A stretch of 64,000 bases of DNA. Origin: SLDF01 sp964537925. GTDB lineage: Bacteria > Bacteroidota > Bacteroidia > Chitinophagales > Saprospiraceae. Location of the stretch: positions 62,001 through 126,000 of the forward strand of contig CAZICV010000002.1 of the NCBI GenBank assembly GCA_964537925.1. Reading direction: 5' to 3'. The notes beneath the pieces were generated by a model that worked only from the letters and a program-made list of their open reading frames with translations, did no database searches and had not been told where the DNA came from. Below, one piece after another: positions 52,990 to 62,205 of the stretch. Positions within the stretch are counted from its first letter, which is position 1. The number at the start of each line of letters is the position of its first letter. A program made the position numbers and the translations under genes.

Positions 52990-53967
52990 ATGAAAGGGAG
53001 AGTAGACGGATTCGTGTTGGCGATTATAGCTGTGGTGCTGGCGGCATATCTCTTTCCGCAGGGAGGCGGCCAGGATAGTGTCTTGCCCCTGGACCTCATC
53101 GGCAGTATCGGTGTGTCGCTGATATTTTTCTTCTACGGTCTGAAGCTCAGCCCGGCCAGGATCAGGAGCGGGCTGAAGAACTGGCGGCTCCATGTGCTGG
53201 TCCAGTCCGCTACGTTCCTGCTTTTCCCGCTGATCATACTGGCCTGTTATCCATTCGTCCGGACCGAAGAAGGGCAGGTGACCTGGCTGGCATTCCTGTT
53301 CCTGGCGACGCTTCCGTCTACGGTCTCTTCCTCTGTAGTGATGGTATCCATCGCCAGGGGCAATATCCCGGCCGCTGTCTTCAATGCCAGCATCTCAGGA
53401 CTGATCGGTATCGCCGTTACCCCGCTGTGGATGGGCTTTTTCCTGGAGCAGGCAGCCGGTGATTTTGACCTGGGTATGATCTATGTCAAGCTGCTCACGG
53501 AGATCCTCGCGCCGGTACTGCTGGGCCTGGCGCTGCAACGCTACCTGGGCGGCTATGTACAGCGGTACGGTCGCGGATTGGGCCTGTTCGACAAGTCCGT
53601 TATCCTGCTGATCATCTACAAGAGTTTTGCCGAGTCCTTCGAAGCAGGCATATTCGCTTCGGTAAGCTGGTGGTCGCTCCTGGCCATATCTGCGGGAGTA
53701 GCAGCGCTTTTCTATATCGTTTACTTCCTGACCGGTTACCTGTCCGGGAAACTGGGCTTCGACCGGGAGGACCGTATCACGGCGCAGTTCTGCGGGACCA
53801 AGAAATCGCTGGTGCATGGTACCGTATTCTCCAAGATCCTGTTTCCCGCATCCATACCCACAGGGCTGGTGCTGCTGCCGCTGATGCTCTTTCATGCGAT
53901 CCAGATATTTATCATCAGTGTTATTGCGGGCAGGCTGGCAAGGAGAGGAGCAGAGGGAGCGCAGTGA
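52990..53967 (+). CDS. Bile acid:sodium symporter family protein (BASS/YfeH type)
   Basis: The 325-residue inner-membrane protein starts at ATG 52990 (MKGRVDGFVLAIIAVVLAAYL). It has about ten membrane helices and the family motifs FFFYGLKLSPARIRSGLKNWRLH and QFCGTKKSLVHGTVFSKILFP. YfeH-type BASS proteins import organic anions with sodium. The substrate is unknown. It is monocistronic, between the KAP gene and the DGPF/sigma pair. Confidence 0.92.
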   Translation: MKGRVDGFVLAIIAVVLAAYLFPQGGGQDSVLPLDLIGSIGVSLIFFFYGLKLSPARIRSGLKNWRLHVLVQSATFLLFPLIILACYPFVRTEEGQVTWLAFLFLATLPSTVSSSVVMVSIARGNIPAAVFNASISGLIGIAVTPLWMGFFLEQAAGDFDLGMIYVKLLTEILAPVLLGLALQRYLGGYVQRYGRGLGLFDKSVILLIIYKSFAESFEAGIFASVSWWSLLAISAGVAALFYIVYFLTGYLSGKLGFDREDRITAQFCGTKKSLVHGTVFSKILFPASIPTGLVLLPLMLFHAIQIFIISVIAGRLARRGAEGAQ

Positions 53968-54067
53968 TCGGGGCCGCCAAAAAAATCTTTGTCAATTTGT
54001 CCCCGAAACCGGTCGCCGATTGTCATAGTAACGACAAACAAACTACTAATCTAAAAAGTACAAACCA

Positions 54068-54418
54068 GTGAAAGAGTATCTGATGCTGATCCGGGAGAGC
54101 CTGGAAAACTATGGCAAAATGACCCCGCAGGAAATGCAGGAAGACATTGCCGGCCATGTAAAATGGGTGGAAGACCTCGTCGCGAGCGGAAACTTCAAAG
54201 ACGGGAACCCGCTGTCGCCATCCGGGAAGTACATCCGCGGGACCGAAAAGATCGTTACGGACGGACCTTATATCGAGACTAAAGAAGGTGTGAGCGGATA
54301 CTATTTCCTGCTGGCAGGGTCGCTTGAAGAAGCGACGGAGATCGCGAAAGGCTGTCCCTCGCTCCGCCTGGGGGCTACGGTAGAAGTCCGCGAGGTCTTC
54401 CAGATGGAAGAAGCATAA
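54068..54418 (+). CDS. YCII/DGPF domain protein
   Basis: This 116-residue protein starts with GTG (VKEYLMLIRESLENYGKM). The DGPF signature appears as VTDGPYIETKEGVSGYYFL, followed by EEATEIAKGCPSLRLGATVEVREVF, a YCII-type ferredoxin-like fold. It is always paired with an ECF42-type sigma factor, which follows after 6 nt. It may regulate or be regulated by that sigma. The YCII His/Asp dyad function is not established here. Confidence 0.93.
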   Translation: MKEYLMLIRESLENYGKMTPQEMQEDIAGHVKWVEDLVASGNFKDGNPLSPSGKYIRGTEKIVTDGPYIETKEGVSGYYFLLAGSLEEATEIAKGCPSLRLGATVEVREVFQMEEA

Positions 54419-54424
54419 GGAACA

Positions 54425-55699
54425 TTGGACGACCAGGACAGGATCGGCCGCCTGACAGCTCATCTTTTCCGCGAACACGCGGGAAAGATGACTGCTGTCT
54501 TGTCCCGTATGTTTGGCCTGGACCAGATCGATACGGTACTGGATGTAGTCCAGGACAGTTTTGAGGCGGCCCTGGCCCGGTGGCGATTTTCAGGCGTCCC
54601 GGACAATCCCGCTGCCTGGCTGATGCAGGTGGCCAGGAACAAGGCGCTCAACGCCTTCAAAAGGGCCGGCAGGACGCAGTCGCTTTCGTCCTCGGCTTAC
54701 CTGGGAAGTCCTGATCGTCATTTTGAAAACCAGCTTGATATCCTGCTATCACCCGATTCGCTCAAGGACAGCCAGCTCCGGTTGCTTTTTACCTGTTGCC
54801 ATCCGCGGCTTTCTACCAGGAGCCAGGTCATCATCACACTGAATATCCTGTGCGGATTCGGTGTGCCGGAGATCGCCAATGCCCTGTTGATGCAGCAAGA
54901 GGCTGTGAAAAAGGCCCTGGCCAGGAGTAAGGTCTCGCTCAGGGAAATGGGCAATATCCTGCAGGCGCCCGTCATCACCCGGTCTGAAGAAAGGGTCAGG
55001 ACAGTGCAGCTCATACTGTACCTCCTGTTCAACGAAGGCTACAAGGCTACGCGCGGCAAAGAGGCGATCAACGATGATCTCTGCTACGAGGCGATCCGGC
55101 TGGCGCGGTTGCTGGAAGGAGACAATACTGTGCTGAACTGCGAGACCCAGGCATTGCTGGCGCTGATGTTCTTCAATGTCTCGCGGTTCCCGGCGCGACG
55201 CAATATGCAGGACGAGTGGCTTACGCTGGAGGAACAGGACCGCCGCAAATGGGACAAAGTATTCATAGAAGAGGGGTTTCACTACCTCGGCAAGGCGACC
55301 CGCTCTGAAATGGCCTCGCGTTTTCATATAGAAGCCATCATCGCTTCGGTCCATTGCACGGCTGCGACATTCGGGGAGACCGATTGGGCCGCTATTGCTT
55401 CCCTGTACCGTCGCCTGGAGCAGGTAGCTCCGTCACCGGTCGTGACCCTCAACAGGCTCATCGCGGAGAGTTACCTGGACAGCCGGGACAGTATCGTAGC
55501 CCTGGACGAACTGGCGGCCGGTACCGAACTGAAAAACAGCTTCCTGGTACCCGCTGCCAAAGGCGATGTTTGTAAGAGAAGCGGCGACCCCGGACAGGCC
55601 TGTATATATTACGAACAGGCGCTGCGGCTGGCAGCAGCCCCTGCCGACAGGCAGTTCCTCGAAAGGATAATCCTGCAGTGCAGGATGCACCCGGACTGA
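54425..55699 (+). CDS. ECF42-type sigma factor with C-terminal TPR extension
   Basis: This 424-residue protein has an N-terminal ECF core, with region 2 (LDVVQDSFEAALARWRFSGVPDNPAAWLMQVARNKALNAFKR) and region 4 (QVIITLNILCGFGVPEIANALLMQQEAVKKALARSKVSLRE). A roughly 230-residue TPR-like C-terminal extension follows. The start is TTG 54425, preceded by AAGGAA. ECF42 sigma factors lack an anti-sigma factor and depend on this extension for activity. The neighbouring DGPF gene is their hallmark partner and usual target. Confidence 0.93.
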   Translation: MDDQDRIGRLTAHLFREHAGKMTAVLSRMFGLDQIDTVLDVVQDSFEAALARWRFSGVPDNPAAWLMQVARNKALNAFKRAGRTQSLSSSAYLGSPDRHFENQLDILLSPDSLKDSQLRLLFTCCHPRLSTRSQVIITLNILCGFGVPEIANALLMQQEAVKKALARSKVSLREMGNILQAPVITRSEERVRTVQLILYLLFNEGYKATRGKEAINDDLCYEAIRLARLLEGDNTVLNCETQALLALMFFNVSRFPARRNMQDEWLTLEEQDRRKWDKVFIEEGFHYLGKATRSEMASRFHIEAIIASVHCTAATFGETDWAAIASLYRRLEQVAPSPVVTLNRLIAESYLDSRDSIVALDELAAGTELKNSFLVPAAKGDVCKRSGDPGQACIYYEQALRLAAAPADRQFLERIILQCRMHPD

Positions 55700-56081
55700 A
55701 AAACGACCCGTTATATCTTGCCTCAACTACCGGTTCCTAGTTTGCCATAGCATAACATTAGGTGCTTCTTCAGCGTGTACGCTAAGGGGTCTGTGCCCAT
55801 CAAAGCCTGGCCCGGGAAACTGTGGAATAATTCCACAGTTTGTGGCTTTTCTCCCCGTTTTCTTCGAAGTGTGTATTGTGTAAGGGTCTGATTTTCAATT
55901 AGTGAAAATTCCGGACCGGTAATTGCGTGCTTTAGGGTAGAAACCCAACCTACAATTTGAATGCATAAACTACCACTCCCGGGGGTTGCGGGGCGCACAG
56001 GCGTCCTTCAATTCACCGGAAAGTAGTCATTCAGTGATTTACCGGGCAGGTGTGTCCGGAGACAACTTAACGCGCTTTATC
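55700..56081. other. Intergenic region with a long perfect palindrome
   Basis: No gene is seen. It holds the 11-bp-arm inverted repeat at 55817-55841, described separately. It also includes the upstream region of the GT2 gene. Confidence 0.5.
55817..55841. promoter_or_regulatory. Perfect 11-bp-arm inverted repeat
   Basis: AAACTGTGGAA and TTCCACAGTTT are separated by TAA, about 118 nt after the sigma-factor stop and 240 nt before the GT2 gene. A G/T-rich stretch follows, without a pure T-tract. It could be a terminator of the sigma operon or a large operator. Confidence 0.55.
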
Positions 56082-57542
56082 ATGACGAACAATGACACGA
56101 AAAAGATCCATCCCGGGCGGAGCCACAGCCCTGTATATGCTGGTATGATCCGGAAGATGCAGCGATATCTCATCCTGCCCGCTACCGTGCTGCTGCTGCT
56201 GGCTGCTGCTTATCTCGTATACGCACTGCAGCCGCATTTCGAGGTCCTTCGCCTGGAACGGCTCAATACCTGGTGGGGGACGGGTATCATCGTCCTGACT
56301 ACTTCACTGCTCATCCTGAAGTTTTGTTTTCTGGTTTTCATGTTTGTCCTTTACCGGAGGTACAAGCCGGTGGACGCTGCTGCCGATGAGGATTTGCCTG
56401 TCTGCACGGTCATCGTACCGGCATACAACGAAGGCCGGCTGGTATGGGAAACGCTGATGAGCCTCGCAGCAAGCGACTATCCGCATGAGAAACTGCAACT
56501 GATCGCCATCGACGACGGCAGCAAGGACGATACCTGGTACTGGATGAAAAAAGCCAGGGAACAGTTGGGAGACCGGGTGGCGATATACCAGCAACCGTTC
56601 AACCAAGGTAAGAGACATGCACTGTACCGTGGATTCCAGCTTGCTACCGGGGATGTATTCGTGACAGTAGACAGTGATTCCATCGTGAAGGAAGATACGC
56701 TGCGCAACCTGGTGAGTCCTTTCGTCGCGAACGCAAATTGCGGTGCGGTCGCGGGCAATGTACGCGTACTGAATACCGGCAAGGCCCTCATTCCCAAAAT
56801 GCTGAATGTAAGCTTTGTATTCAGTTTTGAGCTCATACGCTCGGCGCAGAGTGTACTTGGCTCGGTGCTGTGTACGCCCGGGGCGCTGGCGGCTTATCGT
56901 AGGGATGCTGTGATGACTTGTCTGCCCGACTGGATCAACCAGAAATTCATGGGACAGCCATCGGATATAGGGGAAGACCGTGCCATGACCAATATGATCC
57001 TCAGACAGGGGTTCCATGTACTGTTCCAGCAAAATGCCTATGTGTATACCAATACACCGGAAAAATACAATAACCTCCGTAAGATGTTCACCCGGTGGGA
57101 GCGGAGCAATGTCCGCGAGAACATCATGATGAGCCGGTTCGCCTTTACCCGGTTTCGCGAAGGCTCTACAGCCGGGCCGCGTATCCTGCTGCTGAACCAG
57201 TGGCTCAAAGTGATCATGGCTTACCCGACGATGCTGCTCATGATCATATTCGTCTGCACACACCCGCTGCTGTTCCTGAGTTCGGCGCTCCTGGGACTCC
57301 TGATCTATTCAAGTATCCAGGTCTTCTTTTATGCGCGGCGACATAACCTGGCCGAGGCGCTATGGGCTTATCCGTATGCTGTCTTTTATTCTTTCTCGCT
57401 GTTCTGGATCACCCCGTACGCCATCGCTACGGCCGGTAGGAGAGGGTGGCTGACCCGTGAGTTGCCGGAGGAGCAACACGAAAAGACACCCCTGCGTGTG
57501 AAACGGGAAAAAATGCCGGTGCTCCGGGAGGTCAACGGATAG
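56082..57542 (+). CDS. Membrane-bound GT2 glycosyltransferase
   Basis: The 486-residue protein starts at ATG 56082 (MTNNDTKKIHPGRSH). Two N-terminal membrane helices precede a GT2 catalytic domain: VCTVIVPAYNEGRLVWETL, AIDDGSKDDTW, the DSDS metal site (TVDSDSIV), the catalytic GEDRAM and FTRWERS in the place of the QxxRW motif. C-terminal membrane helices follow. This layout is that of processive polysaccharide synthases such as NodC or hyaluronan synthase. The polymer is unknown. Confidence 0.92.
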   Translation: MTNNDTKKIHPGRSHSPVYAGMIRKMQRYLILPATVLLLLAAAYLVYALQPHFEVLRLERLNTWWGTGIIVLTTSLLILKFCFLVFMFVLYRRYKPVDAAADEDLPVCTVIVPAYNEGRLVWETLMSLAASDYPHEKLQLIAIDDGSKDDTWYWMKKAREQLGDRVAIYQQPFNQGKRHALYRGFQLATGDVFVTVDSDSIVKEDTLRNLVSPFVANANCGAVAGNVRVLNTGKALIPKMLNVSFVFSFELIRSAQSVLGSVLCTPGALAAYRRDAVMTCLPDWINQKFMGQPSDIGEDRAMTNMILRQGFHVLFQQNAYVYTNTPEKYNNLRKMFTRWERSNVRENIMMSRFAFTRFREGSTAGPRILLLNQWLKVIMAYPTMLLMIIFVCTHPLLFLSSALLGLLIYSSIQVFFYARRHNLAEALWAYPYAVFYSFSLFWITPYAIATAGRRGWLTRELPEEQHEKTPLRVKREKMPVLREVNG

Positions 57543-57582
57543 GAGCGCAGGAGTTATCGGGTCATCCGTGCTTCTGCAGCGC

Positions 57583-58425
57583 TTATAGCCCTTCCAGGGG
57601 CCGCAGCTTGCCGGTGGATGCCTGGCTGCTGACCATATCGAGCGTAGGCTGCGTAAGGTAAGTGGACTTCAGGTCTTCATATACGGGATCCAGCGGCAGG
57701 CAGAGCTTATCGAAAAAGGGTCTGGCAGTATGATCAAAAACAGCGCGTTCCTGCCGGGTGGCATGGATCACGATACCTGTGAGATGCCGGAATTCACCGG
57801 ACGGATTCGTTACACCCCTGTGCCAGAGCCGCGGATCGCGTAGCACGAGGTCATTGCGGGACATCCGGAGCCGGTACGGCGGGTTCTCACGGCGACGATG
57901 TTCGAGCTGGTCATCACTGACGATCTGCGCAGCGGCAACGGTATGCGTACGTGGCCAGATCTCCATCGCGCCGTTCCCGGATGTGATGTCCTGCGGCGCA
58001 TAGTTCAGGATGATCGAAGTAGCAGCTGTGACGATACCGTCCTTGTGCGCTTGGTCCAGGTGGATGCTCTGTGCCTGGCTTCCGGGGCAGTTGGTGTTGC
58101 CGCCTATGAACACCATGTGTGCGTCCCGTCCCAGTACCTCGGTCACGATATCCCATACCAGCGGGTTGGCCAGTACTTCTTCCGATAGATAAGGCGGAAA
58201 GGGGGGTGGGGATTGTTGCAGTTGCCCGTTCCTGCGCGGGTTGCCGCCGATGGTATCGCAAAACCTGAGCAATTCCAGCGTGTCGCTGTCCATTCTCGTT
58301 TTGAGTCGGTCGGCGTATTCATTGCTTACGGCATGCGTGAGAATGAGCAGCCCCTCTTCCCGGAAGATACGTGCCGCCTCCCGGTGGTCGGCGGCTGTCC
58401 TGCTGTCTATCTTCAGGTGATCCAT
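57583..58425 (-). CDS. Phytanoyl-CoA dioxygenase (PhyH) family oxygenase
   Basis: The 280-residue protein starts at ATG 58425 (MDHLKIDSRTAADHREAARIF). The alternative start at 58479 would overlap the upstream gene by 67 nt. Fe(II) ligands are visible as His-x-Asp in SIHLDQAHKD and a distal His in LWHRGVTNPSGEFRHL, with Arg for 2-oxoglutarate following. PhyH enzymes hydroxylate small molecules and are common in biosynthesis clusters. It overlaps the kinase-like gene by 13 bp and shares its promoter (58992-58999). Confidence 0.9.
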   Translation of the reverse strand: MDHLKIDSRTAADHREAARIFREEGLLILTHAVSNEYADRLKTRMDSDTLELLRFCDTIGGNPRRNGQLQQSPPPFPPYLSEEVLANPLVWDIVTEVLGRDAHMVFIGGNTNCPGSQAQSIHLDQAHKDGIVTAATSIILNYAPQDITSGNGAMEIWPRTHTVAAAQIVSDDQLEHRRRENPPYRLRMSRNDLVLRDPRLWHRGVTNPSGEFRHLTGIVIHATRQERAVFDHTARPFFDKLCLPLDPVYEDLKSTYLTQPTLDMVSSQASTGKLRPLEGL

Positions 58426-58952
58426 TCCAGCATAAAGTTGAGGCGTTCGCTGACGCTCCTGTTGGGCACTGCAATGCATGGATACCCATAGGATTCATAT
58501 ACCTTCCGGTGCAGGTTTTCGAAGCGGGCGACATCTTCCATGGAGATCTTCCGGATATCCGTCTGTTCGCAGAAGTCCAGGTGTTTCACGAGGAATACCT
58601 GGCTGTGCCGATGTGTATGCCTCACCGAATAAGTGATGGCATCCTGCAGGATCGGGCCGGGAACCCTGCCCATGAACTCCCCCAGCGCTTTTGTGCAGAG
58701 CGGCGCCCGGTCAAAGAAGACAGGTAGTTCGTCCGTATAGCTTTCTGCAGAATCAGCCTGCCTGAGCTGATCGATGGCGACCTCATCCAGGAAATCTTCG
58801 TGGTCAAACGGGGAGCCTTCGCGTGTCTGTTCAAATTCCTTGTAAACATACATAAAGCTCTCCCGCACGATCGGGTAGCCGAGCTCTTTCAATTGTTCGA
58901 TGAGGGTTGTTTTCCCGGCGCCGGGCGCCCCGGTAAGAATATAGCGCTTCAT
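58413..58952 (-). CDS. P-loop NTPase / kinase-like protein
   Basis: The 179-residue protein starts at ATG 58952 (MKRYILTGAPGAGKTTLIEQL). Walker A GAPGAGKT is followed by a helical lid and VFFDRAPLCTKALGEFMG, the acidic/DR motif of AAA_28 NadR/kinase-like proteins. It probably phosphorylates a small molecule. It is the first gene of a two-gene operon with the PhyH oxygenase (13-bp overlap). It diverges from the N-oxygenase gene at 59128. Confidence 0.85.
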   Translation of the reverse strand: MKRYILTGAPGAGKTTLIEQLKELGYPIVRESFMYVYKEFEQTREGSPFDHEDFLDEVAIDQLRQADSAESYTDELPVFFDRAPLCTKALGEFMGRVPGPILQDAITYSVRHTHRHSQVFLVKHLDFCEQTDIRKISMEDVARFENLHRKVYESYGYPCIAVPNRSVSERLNFMLEWIT

Positions 58953-58991
58953 GGTTACATCCAGATTGACTTGTGTAAACCCGGACTGTTT

Positions 58992-58999
58992 CAAATATA
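58992..58999 (-). promoter_or_regulatory. Promoter -7 box of the kinase-like/PhyH operon
   Basis: Perfect TATATTTG on the minus strand, 40 nt before the start at 58952. Together with the opposite gene at 59128 it makes this a divergent promoter region. Confidence 0.65.
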
Positions 59000-59127
59000 A
59001 GATAATACACAGATGCATGCCGGAGTTTCTCTTGTTATTTTTTTTGGATACCTGTTGTTTGTATGAAATTTTGGTTATATTGTGTGTAAGTTATTTCGCC
59101 TTACTCCCCCTCTTTATTGGTTTGATC

Positions 59128-59745
59128 ATGTTTCAGGAAACTGTTAACTATACGTTTTGCCCGTTTGCGGCGAAATCGTTCTGGCTTGAGCTATGCGTCG
59201 ACCCCGGCCTGTCGCTGGCGGACCAGGTTGACGAGGCTGTGCATAAGCTACGCACGGAGCTACCGGCTGCGCATGAAGCCGGCAAGGACCTTGTTTCCCT
59301 TAAACTGACACATCCGCTGTTGCTGCAGGATATCGGCGTCTTTACCCGTTTCCTGAGTTCCCTGTTACATGCGTTGAGCGATGACGGGCGGAGTATGGGA
59401 GATGCGGCCCTGTTCGAGCAGCATGGCTGGCGATACTGGACCGGCGATATCCGGTGCTTCGTGCTCTCGTTTGCCCCGTTCTACGAGAGCAGCCATCCGC
59501 GCTACAGCAATTGTGAAGCTGCGTATATCGTGTTCCAGTTCGAGTCCTCGTTTGAACGGACAGGGGTGAGTTTTATGAGCACAGAAGAGCTCCGGCGCCT
59601 CAGCAAAGTGGTGAAAGGGGCTTTTGAGCGGAACGGGCGCGATTATTTCGGACATATCACCCACGGTATGCCCGAGGCGCTGCATGTCGTCAAACCGTTG
59701 TACGCGGACTCCCCGCCTGTCAGGTGGTGGGAAGAGCGATTATGA
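59128..59745 (+). CDS. YqcI/YcgG family heme-dependent N-oxygenase (GntA-like)
   Basis: The 205-residue protein starts at ATG 59128 (MFQETVNYTFCPFAAKSFWLE); the hydrophobic frame upstream overlaps the promoter region and is rejected. The YqcI/YcgG features are FCPFAAKSFW, a central SSLLHALSDDGRSMGD helix, then DIRCFVLSFAPFYESSHPRYSNCEAAYIVFQFESSFERTGVSF. Family members include GntA, the heme-dependent N-hydroxylase of guanitoxin synthesis. A similar amine N-oxidation is inferred here. It leads a three-gene operon (59128..61483). Confidence 0.83.
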   Translation: MFQETVNYTFCPFAAKSFWLELCVDPGLSLADQVDEAVHKLRTELPAAHEAGKDLVSLKLTHPLLLQDIGVFTRFLSSLLHALSDDGRSMGDAALFEQHGWRYWTGDIRCFVLSFAPFYESSHPRYSNCEAAYIVFQFESSFERTGVSFMSTEELRRLSKVVKGAFERNGRDYFGHITHGMPEALHVVKPLYADSPPVRWWEERL

Positions 59746-59773
59746 TACACGTTCACAATCTAAACCTTAATAA

Positions 59774-60640
59774 ATGCGCACGAATTACCTAAACAAATTT
59801 GAAGACCGGGGATATGCAGTCTTCAATGGCGTGCTGCCGAGCATGCGATGGTTTGAGGGAGTTTACGAGGACTTTGACCGTTTCATTGATTCGGTAGAGA
59901 GCGAACCCGAGAAAGGGCTTCAACTGCGCCGGTACGCACAGGAATGGCTCAAGGAGGACGATCACGATTATTACTATTGCAATGTACCCTGCAGTTACCG
60001 GAACAGGCTGGTCAATGACCGGAAAAGAGACAAGGTGTACCTTCAGTGGTGTTATGACTTCTCGCGGTCGGCGCTCTTTCGTGGATCGGCCATAGGGCAG
60101 GAGTCCAATACGATCCGGTTGTGCGAAAAGCTCGAGGAGCTTGAATACATATGTTCGCCCATATTCAGGGATTGTATCGACGACCTCGGCCGGACTTTCC
60201 CGGCTTTTGCAGCGCGTTTTGACACCAACCGGGCGCTGCCCGTTATTTTCAAGCTGGTGCGATACAGCCTGAGTCCGCTGCGGTTTGCGACTGATCCACA
60301 TTACGACAAAAGCGCCCTGAGCCTGATACTGAACTCGGATGACGCACATGTAAACTGGAAGATCGGCAAAGGCCACAGTTGCCGGTTGAGCGATATGGCC
60401 GCACCTTTCGACTACCCGGAAGACAGGGATCAACCCACGGACACGATCCTGTTTCCCGGCCTCTGCCTCAGGGCGATGGATGTAGCAGTCGATCCGGCCC
60501 CTCACTGTGTGATGCCTGTCACGGACAGACCCTATCGTCATTCGATCATTGCGTTTCTCCTCATTCCGGGACTGGGCAATATGGATGCCCTGGATACGCA
60601 GGCGGTCTACCAGCACGATATTCTGCCGGAAATCCATTAA
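59774..60640 (+). CDS. Putative 2-oxoglutarate/Fe(II) oxygenase
   Basis: This 288-residue protein has iron ligands that fit the jelly-roll oxygenase pattern His176-x-Asp178 (FATDPHYDKSALSLIL), a distal His244 (PAPHCVMP) and a 2-oxoglutarate-binding Arg255 (DRPYRHSIIAF). The rest has no close family I recognise, so the call depends on the spacing of these residues. It follows the N-oxygenase by 28 nt and precedes the phosphoesterase by 9 nt, so all three are co-transcribed. Confidence 0.72.
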   Translation: MRTNYLNKFEDRGYAVFNGVLPSMRWFEGVYEDFDRFIDSVESEPEKGLQLRRYAQEWLKEDDHDYYYCNVPCSYRNRLVNDRKRDKVYLQWCYDFSRSALFRGSAIGQESNTIRLCEKLEELEYICSPIFRDCIDDLGRTFPAFAARFDTNRALPVIFKLVRYSLSPLRFATDPHYDKSALSLILNSDDAHVNWKIGKGHSCRLSDMAAPFDYPEDRDQPTDTILFPGLCLRAMDVAVDPAPHCVMPVTDRPYRHSIIAFLLIPGLGNMDALDTQAVYQHDILPEIH

Positions 60641-60649
60641 TTTGGGCAG

Positions 60650-61483
60650 ATGCTGCTTGTTTCGCTGAATACCTGGGGCGGACGCCGTGAGCATGAACTG
60701 CTTTCATGGCTCAGGTCCGGGGATGCCGATATCTATTGCTTCCAGGAAATGTTCTCAGGGCCTGCCCTGGCGCCGGAAGATCAATACCGGGAGGACGACG
60801 ACGGCCATAGGGTCAACCTCCGCCTGTTCGAAGATATCTCCGGCGTCCTCTCCGGGTATAAAGGTTTTTTCAGCGGCGGCAGCAGCGGGTATGTCAATGA
60901 CAGTCAGTGGCTTGATCTGCCGTTCGAATACGGGATCGCCGTTTTTATCCGTGCGGCGGTCGTCATCGATGCATATGCAGCCGGTATGGTGCATGATAGT
61001 TATCGTCGGGGGCCGGATGGTTCGCCGCCGCTGTCCAGGTCTGCACAGGCGGTGCGGTGCCGGTATGACGGGACATATATGACCGTTGGCAATATTCACG
61101 GGCTATGGGACCCGCACGGAAAGATGGACACAGTTGCCCGGAGCGCACAGGCGAGGCGGTTCGGGCAACTGATCGATTCTGTCGCATTGTCTTCCGATGG
61201 TATCCTGGCTTGCGGGGACTTCAACCTGCAGCCGGATTCTGCATGTTTCGTGAAGTCTCAGTATGATGTGACTGTCAACCAGGTACTCGAACACGGCATA
61301 ACATCTACGCGTAATGCACTGTATACGAAGCCCGTCCGCTTTGCAGATTACATACTTACCAACCGTCAGGTCAGGGTCGCCCGGCTGGAAGCGCCCCAAC
61401 AGCCCTTGTTGAGCGATCACTGCCCGTTGATCGCCTATATCGACCCCGCTCACCAACAGACCGAAAGCCCACCGTCTACATGA
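60650..61483 (+). CDS. Endonuclease/exonuclease/phosphatase (EEP) superfamily protein
   Basis: This 277-residue protein keeps the EEP active-site set: Asn7 (SLNTWGG), Glu32 (YCFQEMF), the His of GNIHGLWDPHGK, GDFNLQPDS and the final SDHCPL with its catalytic His. No nucleic-acid-binding extras are visible. In this setting a phosphatase or phosphodiesterase on a small metabolite is more likely than a nuclease. It is the last gene of its operon. Its final 34 bp overlap the end of the convergent SDR gene. Confidence 0.88.
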   Translation: MLLVSLNTWGGRREHELLSWLRSGDADIYCFQEMFSGPALAPEDQYREDDDGHRVNLRLFEDISGVLSGYKGFFSGGSSGYVNDSQWLDLPFEYGIAVFIRAAVVIDAYAAGMVHDSYRRGPDGSPPLSRSAQAVRCRYDGTYMTVGNIHGLWDPHGKMDTVARSAQARRFGQLIDSVALSSDGILACGDFNLQPDSACFVKSQYDVTVNQVLEHGITSTRNALYTKPVRFADYILTNRQVRVARLEAPQQPLLSDHCPLIAYIDPAHQQTESPPST

Positions 61484-62205
61484 AGGCTTGCGCCGGTCAT
61501 GTAATCGCTCGCGCCTGATGCCAGGAACGCAGCGAGGCCCTCTACATGCTGAGGCTGGCCGATGAAAGTCGAAGGTATCCTCTCCAGTGAGGTCTGCAGT
61601 AATTGTTCGCTGCGGGCGGTCATACCCGTCCTGAAAACGCCGGGAACGACTGCGTTCACCTGGATATGGTAAGGCGCGAGCTCTACGGCAAGCGCCCGCA
61701 CTGCCGCTTCTACGGCCCCTTTAGACGCGCAGTAGAACAGCAGCCCCGAAGAACCATGGCTTGCTGCGGTCGAAGAAGTCGCTATCAGCTTGCCGCCATG
61801 CTGTTTCATGTGCCTGGCCGCTTCCCTGAAGCAGAAGTACATGCCCTCGAAATTGACGGCATTGACCGACCGGTACTGGTCGATCGTACTCTCAAGGAAA
61901 GGGACCGTCTTCGCCTTGCCCGCATTGGCGAAACAGGCGTCGATTCGGCCGAAACGAAATACTATTTCTTCTATGCAGGCTGTGACAGCAGACTCTGAGC
62001 TGACATCACAGCTCAGGCAGCGTACATCGGGAGCGCCCAGGGCCGTCAGCTCCCTGGTGAGCTCGTCGAAACGGCTTGCATCCCTGGCCAGTACAGCGAC
62101 AGTTGCGCCACACCGCGCCAGCCCGCGGGCATAGCCGCGTCCGATACCGCTGGTTCCGCCGGTGACGATGGCGACCTTTCCCCGGAGGTCGAACAGCTCG
62201 TTCAT
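61450..62205 (-). CDS. Short-chain dehydrogenase/reductase
   Basis: The 251-residue classical SDR starts at ATG 62205 (MNELFDLRGKVAIVTGGTSGIGRGYARGLAR). It has TGGTSGIG, FANAGKA (NNAG type), the catalytic Ser in TSSTAASHGS and YCASKGA, and the usual C-terminus SDYMTGASLHVDGGLS. The 4-bp ATGA overlap with the SnoaL-like gene shows translational coupling. In the cluster it probably oxidises or reduces an alcohol/carbonyl of the product. Confidence 0.93.
   Translation of the reverse strand: MNELFDLRGKVAIVTGGTSGIGRGYARGLARCGATVAVLARDASRFDELTRELTALGAPDVRCLSCDVSSESAVTACIEEIVFRFGRIDACFANAGKAKTVPFLESTIDQYRSVNAVNFEGMYFCFREAARHMKQHGGKLIATSSTAASHGSSGLLFYCASKGAVEAAVRALAVELAPYHIQVNAVVPGVFRTGMTARSEQLLQTSLERIPSTFIGQPQHVEGLAAFLASGASDYMTGASLHVDGGLSVCW

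Noticed and set aside
56304..57263. A 319-codon frame antisense to the GT2 glycosyltransferase
   Set aside because: Shadow frame; the GT2 protein on the plus strand is full length with all motifs.
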